A DNA stretch of 64,000 nt from positions 270,447 through 334,446 of the forward strand of contig VZQC01001600.1 of NCBI GenBank assembly GCA_009823505.1, read 5' to 3'. Within the stretch, counting starts at the first letter, position 1. Every line of letters starts with the position of its first letter. The DNA comes from Rhizomys pruinosus. Its lineage: Eukaryota; Chordata; Mammalia; Rodentia; Spalacidae. The notes under the pieces were generated by a model. The model saw nothing but the letters and a program-made list of their open reading frames with translations. It was not told the DNA's origin and ran no database searches. Made by a program: the position numbers and the translations under genes. Of this stretch, positions 56,166 to 64,000 are shown in pieces.

Positions 56166-56578
56166 GGTTTCCAGATCTAACTGAAGACCCTACCAATCCA
56201 GTTTTCTTTAAAAAACAGAAGACAGAAGACAGTCAAGTCACTCTCCAAATACTGATTTTTAATTTGTGGGGCCTAGGAAACAGAGGACATTAAGTGAACT
56301 CAACAAAGTGTGTCGAGATCAGATTTTTCAGTCATTCTATTACGCTGGCACAGCAAAGTAAAAGGAACAGCTCTAATATCAATTATAGATGCCTACTGGG
56401 GAAATCCTGTAAAGCCGCACTGACTAATGACACCTGTAGTTATCTGTCTGTCCTTTGTCTCTCTGTCTCTGGGTGTCTCCAACTCTCTTTCCTCTCTGTA
56501 TTTCTTTCTTGTTCTCTGTTTTTCTCTTTCTCTTTGTCTCTGTGTTTTACTCTTTGTCTCTCTGTTTCTCTCTCTGTT

Positions 56579-56610
<32 letters not shown>

Positions 56611-57194
56611 CCCCCACCCAGGCTATTGATTATTCTTTATCTAATCCCACCCCCAGTGCCATGGATTCTGTCAAATGGCAGGGTACATGCAGTCTCAAAG
56701 GAATTACAAGGGTTATTTCAAATCTTTGACTTCTCTCCAAGCAAAATTACAATGTTAAAGTTGATAACCCTGTCAGTGGGCCTCACCTGCTCCTTCTCTT
56801 CTCTGAATTTCTTCCTTTATGTCTTCCTCCTGCCATCTTCTTGGCTCCGATGGTTGAATTCATTCTTTGAAGAATAAAATAATGAAAATGTGGCAGTATA
56901 GGAAATGTCCCTTCCTTTGCTCTGTCTTTGTCCCATACCCTCTTCCTACAATGACAAATGTGATCCTCAGAGGAAAAACCATGGAGTAATGAAAGGACTT
57001 TGGGCCTGGACACTGACACGGCAAAGAATATCAGAGGTTCCCTTTCCAAAATGGACTCTGAATCAATCCTATCTGTGTGGAATCCCCTCAAAGTTCCCTT
57101 CCCTATTCCTACTCCTCTTCTTCAAAACTAAGCTTCTGAAAAGTACCTCACTCACTTAATATCTTGAACTCTTGACATTATGCAATCCTCCATA
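56166..57194. other. Plain sequence with TCTG/TATC-rich tract
   Basis: 56440-56610 is an imperfect pyrimidine/TG tract ending in (TATC)n at 56579-56610. It makes open frames of low complexity that are not genes. Confidence 0.4.
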
Positions 57195-58022
57195 GCCTGA
57201 ATGTTGGGGTCCCTTCAAACTTCCTGTATTGACACCTAAGCTCCTAAATGAGGACATTTGGAAATGGATCCTCTGGAAGGTGATTGGTCATGAAATACCT
57301 GGAATACTAGAGTTCATTGATACATATCACTTTCAGATACCAATCAGCAGAGACAGGGATTGAATCTTTAAAGCTGAGCTATATTCAGAGAACCATCAAC
57401 CCAAGGAGACAGTAGATTAACATCCCCCAAATGTCTCTTTCATCTTGCCTCCTGAAGTGAAATTATATAGGAAGGAGGGGTGCAGACAAAGGCAGTCAAT
57501 TATTCTGGAGCTCAGGTGAGGATCACCCCATTCCTGAGACGTGAGATGCCTGTGGCTCTTTTAAGATCATCTCTTCCACTCTTCTCTCATGCATTGGTGT
57601 TTGAGCTCAGGTACTTTTTGAAATCCTGAGTCTTGTTAGTTTTTTCTGGTAACAATCTTGCACTCCTCCAAGGACATGTGGGCTGGGATGGGTTACTCAG
57701 AACACACCATTGACTGTGTACACATGTTGAACTGGTTATAACGGATGTTAAATCCTTTTTACAATATGTAGTGCAAGAGTCTTAATAATACAGAATATGA
57801 AGAGGCCCTATCCATACCCACTAATTCCTATTAATGAGGCCACAGTCCTCATGAATAAGATTCATATCTTCATAAAGGAAACCCAGAAGGTTTCCTTATC
57901 CCCTCCATTAGGTGAGGACATAGTGAGGAAGTAGCCATCTATAAACCAGGTTATAATGACTCTGCTGGCATCCTCCACCTGAACTTCCTAGCTTCTAGAA
58001 GAATAAGGATTAAATTACACTT
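57195..58022 (+). mobile_element. MaLR-type LTR (MLT1/MST-like), diverged and interrupted
   Basis: 57195-57300 reads like the MaLR 5' part (gaatgttggggtccc ... ggtgattggtcatgaa). 57838-58020 reads like the 3' part (catgaataagattcatat ... gtgaggacatagtgaggaagtagccatctataaaccagg). The element appears to continue after the solo LTR at 58562-58600. The middle, 57300-57838, does not match and may be another insertion. Confidence 0.6.
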
Positions 58023-58142
58023 GCTTCTTGTTGGTAGCCTGCTTCGTTAAAGAAAGCCTGTGCTAGAGTTTTGTGAACTCACTCCCGCCCATTGAGCAAG
58101 GAAGGCTAGGTTCACTTTACTTCCTCCACGTAAGATAAGCCT

Positions 58143-58341
58143 CAGGATGTTCCAGCCCACAGGACATTCCAGGCTTATCTTCATCCTGCCCTTCCCCTCC
58201 TTACTTCCTCCTCGTAAGATAAACAGGATGCTCATTAACCACAGGATGTTCCAGCCCACAGGACATTCCAGGCTTATCTTCATCCTGCCCTTCCCCTCCT
58301 TACTTCCTCCTCGTAAGATAAACAGGATGCTCATTAACCAC
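58143..58341 (+). repeat. 99-bp tandem duplication in U3 of the solo LTR
   Basis: The segment starting CAGGATGTTCCAGCCCACAG at 58143 recurs at 58242 and again, partly, at 58341: a period of exactly 99. The first two copies are nearly identical, so the duplication is young relative to the element. U3 tandem copies are commonly enhancer duplications. Confidence 0.9.
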
Positions 58342-58427
58342 AGGATGTTCGAGCCCACACTTTTGGTATGCAAATGAGGCATCGGATGGTGCACCAATCC
58401 AGAGCATGCACAAGCCCTCTAGACTGC

Positions 58428-58434
58428 TATATAA
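58428..58434 (+). promoter_or_regulatory. TATA box of the solo LTR
   Basis: TATATAA, 51 bases before AATAAA (58485-58490), with CCAAT 30 bases upstream. Canonical short U3/R arrangement. Confidence 0.75.
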
Positions 58435-58484
58435 GCAGTGCTTCTGCCCCATTTCGGGGTCCTTCTCACAAGAGAGCTGTACAC

Positions 58485-58490
58485 AATAAA
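58485..58490 (+). terminator. Polyadenylation signal of the solo LTR
   Basis: AATAAA followed by GTTTGCTGCAGAAG, as in IAP-type R regions. Confidence 0.7.
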
Positions 58491-58561
58491 GTTTGCTGCA
58501 GAAGAATCCTGTTGTCCGCGTGAAGTTCTTGCCGGCGAGACTGCTGCACGCGACAGCTTCT

Positions 58562-59604
58562 AAGGTACTCAGTCATAGTAGGAAGAAAAACTGAGACAAA
58601 ACTGATTATTTTTTTCTTCGTAAAAAATACTGTTGTGATGGACTCCAGTTAGGAGGGCTGGGAGCACAAGGCTTTGCAGGGTCATGGACTTCTCTACAGA
58701 GACACCAGTATGTCAGGAGATAGCTTTGATTTATCTTTACCCTATTGACTGCTAATTTTCTTGCGGTCAGCAATCCACAGAAACTTTCCAACTACAGATA
58801 AATTGGAAATGGAAAATGCATGTTCACAATGATGAGTTTATTAACAAACTTAGTAGTTATGAGACTCTACAACCATCCCAAGTGCAGTCAGTTATAATTC
58901 ATTATAGGAAACTTCATTTTATCAATTTTTTCATCTATGTGTTTTTCTGTGGCGGAGTGTGTATTGTGTGTGTGTGTGTGTGCACACGCATGTGTGCAGT
59001 ATGTGTTTGAGAAAGGGGATTGTCTTTCTTCTGTTTCCTAAAATTCTATATGGTACTGGATTTCTTAAAACTTTGTTCAAGCAAAAATGCACTGCTTTTA
59101 TAACTCTTACAAAAGAAATCCTAATCAAGAAGACTGCTGCTGCTGCCAAGGCACGGGCATCTGACCCAGGGGTCCATTAGTACAGACTGCACCTAGCCTA
59201 CGATGAGCTCATTCACCTCTGAGAAGCTTCGTACCAATCATAAGTACTATGAATTGTAATCCTATGATGAATCAAAAACTCATAAATCACAATAAATGCA
59301 AAATAACTTAGAGGTATTTTGAGCATAAGAAGAAATGAAACTAGATGATAAGCAGGTTATCAATGACACACAGATGCTCAACAATTGTTTGAACATCTAT
59401 TTATTTAATAAAAAATAATAACAGTGAGCAGAAGGGGAAACTATGATTTAGATGTATTTGTGGTTACAATGACATATCATGTAGAACAAGTTTATAATAA
59501 TGTGGTGACCCAGTCTAGATAGAATTATAATCATGTTTCTATAGAACTAGATAAAAATCAGCATAAAATTTTTATCTAGTTTTGCAGATAAAGAAATTGA
59601 GACT
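58562..59604. other. Plain sequence with a short (GT)n
   Basis: (GT)n at 58963-58982. The first 40 bases may be the end of the MaLR LTR. No gene recognised. Confidence 0.35.
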
Positions 59605-59983
59605 TAGGCTCTGGGAATATAGTTTAGTCCATAGAGTATTTCCCTAATGTGCATGAGGTCCTGTGTTCAATCTCCAGAAACTGCATAAAATGGATATGGT
59701 AGTGTAATATTGTAATCCTAGAACTGCTGTTGGTAGAGGCAGGAGGATAAAAGGTTCAAGGTCAGCCAGGCTTGGTGGTGCATTCCTTTAATCCTAACAC
59801 TTGGGAGGCAGAGGCAGGCAGATATTTGTGAGTTCAAGGCCAGCCTGGTCTACAGACTGAGTTCCAGGACAGCTGGGGCTACAGGGAGACCCTGTCTCAA
59901 AAAGACCAAAAAAAAAAAAAAAAAGTTCAAGGTCATCCACAAATACATAGTTTGGGCCAACCTGGGCTTCATGAGATCCTGTC

Positions 59984-59985
<2 letters not shown>
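59605..59985 (+). mobile_element. B4 SINE split by a B1
   Basis: An ID-like head (gctctgggaatatagtttagtccatagag) and B1-like body run to 59767 and resume at 59924. The intervening B1 has flanks GTTCAAGGTCAGCC and GTTCAAGGTCATCC. Confidence 0.85.
59768..59923 (+). mobile_element. B1 SINE inserted in B4
   Basis: 'aggcttggtggtgcattcctttaatcctaacacttgggaggcagaggcaggcag ... ctgtctcaaaaagacc' with A18 tail. Confidence 0.95.
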
Positions 59986-59996
<11 letters not shown>

Positions 59997-60014
<18 letters not shown>

Positions 60015-60118
60015 GAATAAAAAAGAGGAAGGAGAAAAAGAAGAAAGAAAGAAAAGGGAAGGGAAGAAAGGAAAAAGGAAGGAAGGGAGGGAGGAAGGAA
60101 GGAAGGAAGGAAGGAAGA
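59997..60118. repeat. GA/GGAA purine tract
   Basis: Imperfect purine tract at the 3' end of the B4. Confidence 0.93.
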
Positions 60119-60621
60119 TGCTGTCCAAATTCTAGAAAAATTAAGTACTATTTTTATATCATACAACAATACAACATTGTTGGCAATAATTCTAAGATTG
60201 ACCTTCGAATCCAGATATTCTTGTGAGTTTTACACTAGACATTCTTCTCTTGAGATTTAGTCCAAGAAACAACAATCAAGTATGAAAACATTTTTGGTTT
60301 AATCTAAATTTCTACCAATAAATTTTACACTAGGTCACCATGATCAGTGTATCAGTGTGAGTCTGGCTTTTGTCTCCAATTATCAACATCCTATTCAATA
60401 ACTTGAAACTGTTGCTTGATCTGAAACACTTGCCATGCCCAGGTATTTAAGTCATCTCTTTTAGGAAGAGTAGAAAAATGCTCATGGGACCACAACTTTC
60501 AATATTTTCTGATGCTTACTTAAGACAAGAAATAAAAATCATAAAATCTTTTCTAAGTTTATGTGGAAGAAAATAGCCTTTTCCTTGGATTGGTAATATT
60601 TATCATTCTTGGTGTGGCTGC
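60119..60621. other. Plain sequence, nothing recognised
   Basis: No gene or repeat recognised. Confidence 0.35.
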
Positions 60622-60760
60622 ACCCACAAGTGGCTAACAACCATCAGTAACTCCAGTTCTAGTGTATCTGATATCTTCTTCTGACTTCCACTGGTAATAT
60701 ATGACATGGGTGCACTTACATACATGCAGGTAACACATTCATACACGTAAAATTAAAATC
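60622..60760 (+). mobile_element. B2 SINE, 5' truncated
   Basis: 'cacaagtggctaacaaccatcagtaactccagttctagtgtatctgatatcttcttctgacttcc ... cattcatacacgtaaaatt'. Confidence 0.85.
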
Positions 60761-61014
60761 TTAAAATGTTTTAAATATCTTGGAATATACATTCACAATT
60801 CTATATGTCTACTATAATTTTGGATTATTATTTACTGACAAAACTGTACTAGCAAGTTTTCACAATAATATAAAATATATCACTGTTTCTCCAACCTATA
60901 AAAAAATCTTTCAATGTAATCATGTTACTAAAGAAATAGATGCTAATGAAATATTTTGAAACTTAATGAATAAATAAAAATGGTAAAAATCTATTAAAAA
61001 TCAAGCAGGGGGCC

Positions 61015-61215
61015 TAAAGCGTTAGTTCAGCCATTAAGAGCACTGACTGGCTGCTCTTGCAGAAGACCTGAATTCAGTTCCCAGCATCCCACATGCTGAT
61101 TACTAACCATTTGTAACTCTACTTCCCCAGTATCTAATACCCTCTTTTGGCATCTGCCAGCACTGTATGACATGGGTACATTTATATATATTCAGGCAAA
61201 AGTGCACATAGAATA
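61015..61215 (+). mobile_element. B2 SINE
   Basis: 'aaagcgttagttcagccattaagagcactgactggctgctcttgcagaagacctgaattcagttcccagcatcccacatg'. Confidence 0.92.
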
Positions 61216-61249
61216 AATTTTTTTTTAATATTTTAAGATCAAGCAGAGA

Positions 61250-61965
61250 TGGGCTAGAGGATGGAGGAGAGATGGGTAGAAGCTGGGTTAACTAAAACTA
61301 TGGATGCATGAGTACACCAAATGGAAATTCACTGGTTCTTAAGCTAATTTCTAAACACAACTTTAAAGAAAAGCTTGAGTGAAATTACCTTGCATGAGTG
61401 GACAATGTTGCTCCCAGAAGACATGGGTTATTAAATGAAAATAAAATGAAAGCATGCAACATTTAGTACAAGTTATTAGTCAGGGACGCCACAGAGGTCC
61501 CCAAAACAACACAGGATATTGCCATCACCTTCTGTTACCCAACATAACTACTTGGTAAAATTCTTTTGCCAATGATATGATGGACTATGGTCACAGAATG
61601 TAGAGAACTCAATCTCAAAAGAACTGAAAAGCTTCTTTTCAAGGTAGATTTAATAGTGCTGGATGGTGCTCTGCAGGCTGCTGGTAAAGAAAAGAGATCA
61701 ATGAACTAACTAACCTTGCCTGTTGCAATGCCACCATGCCAAGGAAGACGGGCCCACTGGTTCAATTGTGACACAACTTTAATGAGGGTAACTGACTACC
61801 TTTATATTGGATTTGCGACCTGTTCCATAGGTGGAAATTTCATGTTATTGTAGTTCTGGACAAAAGCCCATGGCTAGGGTGGTCATGGTCCTAGAGTAGA
61901 ACCTCCTATTGTAAATTTGCTAAGTGGTCACATTTTCAAATAGCTGTGGTAAACATCTCAATGAA
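61250..61965 (+). mobile_element. Old LINE-1 3' UTR (Lx-like)
   Basis: 'gctgggttaactaaaactatggatgc', 'gatatgatggactatggtcacagaatgtagag' and 'gatttgcgacctgttccataggtggaaatttcatg' resemble ancient rodent L1 3' UTRs. Confidence 0.55.
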
Positions 61966-61974
61966 AAGCAAATT

Positions 61975-63975
61975 GGACAAGAAAGAATCCATTTACCTCA
62001 CAGGTCCATCATTGAGGGAAGCCAAGGAAAGAACTCAAGGAAGGAACCTAAAGGCAGGGACTAAAGTAGAGAGCATGGTGGAATGATGCTCATAGACTTG
62101 CTTCCCCTGGCTTGCTCAGATGTCTTGCTTACATAGCCCATCCAAGCATACTGCATGGGATGGCACCACTTAGAGTGATGTGAGTCTTCCTACATCAATT
62201 AGAAATTAAGAAAATGTCTTACAAACAAGGCCACAGGCTGTTCTTAGAGGAGGACTGCCACAGTTGAGGTCCCTTCTTCACAGGTCTCTCTAGTTTGTAT
62301 CAAGTTGACAAAAGCTACCTGCAATTGACCCCTTGTTGACATGACACACAAATATATCACTTCTACATAGCCTACTACATACCCTTTCCTTTCATCTTCA
62401 AGACCTCATGTTAATATATCACAATATATAACATAGTTCAACTTTAAAAGCCCACAATCTTTTTAAAAAGTTCAACTATTTTAAAAGCTCAAAGTTTCTT
62501 TAGAATATCCAAAGCCCCTTAACTGTGACCTCTTATAAAATAAAAAAAAATAGATACTTTCATATTTCAAAAGAAAAGAACTTCTTAAGCAAAGTCTACC
62601 AGTGGAGCTCAGTGTCCAACATCTGAAATTTACTAATGATCTGGGTTCCAAAAGGCTTTGGCAGCTCTACTTCTCCAGTTCTACCATCCACTGCACACAG
62701 CTTGTCTTTTAGTCTCAGGCTGATGACTCACCTCTACTGGCTCTGGTGATCATCCCACAGTCCTGGAATCTCCAATATCTTGGAGTCATCACTCCAATTG
62801 AGTTTGCAGCTATACCAATGGCCTCTTTTGGCCTCACATGCTATCAAGCCTCAGCTTCCCTCCAGAACTCCTTCAGTTCTGGGGATTGCACTGCAACTGA
62901 GGCCAAACCTTCATAAGTGACTTCTGGCCTCACATAGTTCCCAGTCCTCCACTGCCCTCCATGAGGCCTTCATGACTCTAAAACCAGTACTATCCAAAAG
63001 ACTCTTACACATCATAAGTTCTGCTGCCAAGTGGATGTACAGCCTTGGCCTGACATGAACTACAGATTTTGTGTGCTGACCCTGGAGAAATACTTAACAG
63101 GAGATTTCACCTAAATGACACTGGTATTTTGTTAATCACAGCGGATTTTTTTCTGCCCCAGATAACAAGCATTCATTGTCTCAATGAAACAAAGGCTTAA
63201 TTTCCACAAATTCTTAATTCAAATATACATTTAGCCCTTATAGAATATTTAAGGGACTCTCCAGCTTCCCTCTGAAACTTTCTAAGCCAGGCATCTACTG
63301 TCTACATTACTATCAGCATTCTTATCTTCCAATCTTCCTCAGAGCTTCCCTTTGAGCTATCAGTACCCAATGGCCTCTGCAGCACAAAGTACCAAATTCT
63401 TCCAAAATCCTCCCCAAAACAACATTATATTCTGCCTCAGCAATACTTCATTCTCCTAGTACTGATTTCTGCTCTAGTTTGGTTTCTTTGGCCATGATAA
63501 ACTTTGTGACCAAAAGCAAATTGAAGAGGAATGTGTTTATTTGCTTTACAGGTTACAGTCCATCTTTGAGTGAAACAAAAGCCTGGAGGTAGGAAATGGA
63601 ACAGAGACCAAGGAGGAATGCTGCTTACTGGCTTGATTCCTGAGCTTACTCAGCGACCTTTCTTTCATATGTGTGTGTATATTTGAATTTTTTGTGGTTT
63701 GTACACAACATGTTAATCAGCACCCTCCCATAGCCCTGCCCCACTGGATTGTATGTATCCTGTCATTTAGGTTAGAGCTATTTTCTTATATAGCCTAGGT
63801 CTACCTGCCCAGGAATAAAATGGCTTGGACCTCCTACTTCATTTAGCAACTGAGAAAACACCCCAAGACATGTGAACAGGCCAATATAATGGAAGTAACT
63901 CCTCAGTTGAATTTCCTTCTTCAAAGATGTCTGTAGTCTGTGTCAAGTTGACAAATCTAACAAGCATACCTTCTA
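61975..63975 (+). mobile_element. Long RMER1/URR1-like composite repeat
   Basis: The left part 61975-62330 (agggaagccaaggaaagaactcaaggaaggaacc ... gtatcaagttgacaaaagc) and right part 63470-63970 (agtttggtttctttggccatgataaac ... gtcaagttgacaaatctaac) are both URR1-like. Between them lies a 1.1-kb unit matching a rodent medium-reiteration repeat as I remember it (ttaactgtgacctcttataaaataaaa; cctttgagctatcagtacccaatggcctctgcagc). The right part is itself interrupted near 63680-63780. Confidence 0.55.
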
Positions 63976-64000
63976 AATATTTGTTTATATCCATAGAACT

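Larger units (their letters stand above)
58029..58555 (+). mobile_element. Solo LTR, IAP-like (ERVK class)
   Basis: Begins TGTTGG and ends CGACA, flanked by a perfect 6-bp duplication GCTTCT (58023-58028 and 58556-58561), as ERVK integrations give. U3 carries a 99-bp tandem duplication (58143-58341), an octamer ATGCAAAT at 58368-58375, CCAAT at 58394-58398 and a TATA box at 58428-58434. The polyadenylation signal AATAAA is at 58485-58490 in the context AATAAAGTTTGCTGCAGAAG, which closely resembles the R/U5 boundary of intracisternal A-particle LTRs as I remember it. No internal retroviral sequence remains, so it arose by LTR-LTR recombination. It sits inside an older MaLR LTR. Confidence 0.88.

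Noticed and set aside
58047..58397. Minus-strand 116-codon frame with repeated peptide units
   Set aside because: The repetition is only the 99-bp U3 duplication of the solo LTR read antisense.
1..64000. Search for bacterial or phage-type systems, operons, tRNA or rRNA genes
   Set aside because: None seen. tRNA-like A/B boxes occur only as heads of B2 and ID SINEs, and base composition and repeats are rodent throughout.

Overview
The window is nuclear DNA from a muroid rodent. It is AT-rich and CpG-poor, has no long real reading frame, and is densely seeded with B1, B2, B3, B4/ID SINEs, 5'-truncated LINE-1 copies, old L1 3' UTRs, MaLR-type LTRs and microsatellites. The B1 consensus reads 'aggacagctggggctacaggg', which differs from the house mouse and rat form I remember. 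This suggests another muroid lineage, and gerbil-like is only a guess.

Two gene-derived items stand out. (1) At 22300-22359 on the minus strand there is a 20-codon first coding exon whose product, MNQTASVSHHIKCQPSKTIK, is the N terminus I recognise from a long isoform of Dpp10, the DPP-like subunit of Kv4 potassium channels. It ends in a clean GT splice donor with a phase 0 intron. The window therefore lies in the Dpp10 locus: 1-22299 is inferred to be the first intron of that isoform, and 22360-22990 its 5' UTR and promoter neighbourhood, including an imperfect CTG/CAG repeat. (2) At 23002-23654 on the plus strand, just upstream of that exon and divergent from it, there is a processed retrocopy of Stmp1, a 47-residue mitochondrial micropeptide gene. 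It has an uninterrupted ORF, a poly(A) tail and a perfect 15-bp target-site duplication.

Layout: 1-5330 holds B3 SINEs and an L1 ORF2 fragment split by a 673-bp LTR. 5330-19770 is SINE-rich intron with a poly(A) retrosequence at 6944-7115 and an L1 3' end at 17661-18432. 19775-22990 is almost free of interspersed repeats and surrounds the Dpp10 exon. 23002-23654 is the Stmp1 retrocopy. 24521-26250 is a minus-oriented ERV LTR-like block hit by an L1. 26300-29275 is old L1 3' UTR. 29370-41100 mixes SINEs, hAT/RMER-like elements and plain sequence. 41375-44432 is an inverted (twin-primed) L1. 44500-49740 is L1, B2 and MaLR. 49740-58000 is mostly plain sequence with L1 tails and a MaLR LTR. 58029-58555 is an IAP-like solo LTR. 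58560-64000 is SINEs, old L1 3' UTR and a long RMER/hAT-like composite.

Apart from the Dpp10 exon, nothing here looks like a working gene. The rest is transposon history, and many nested insertions can be ordered from their target-site duplications. Repeat family names come from memory of consensus sequences, not from a search.
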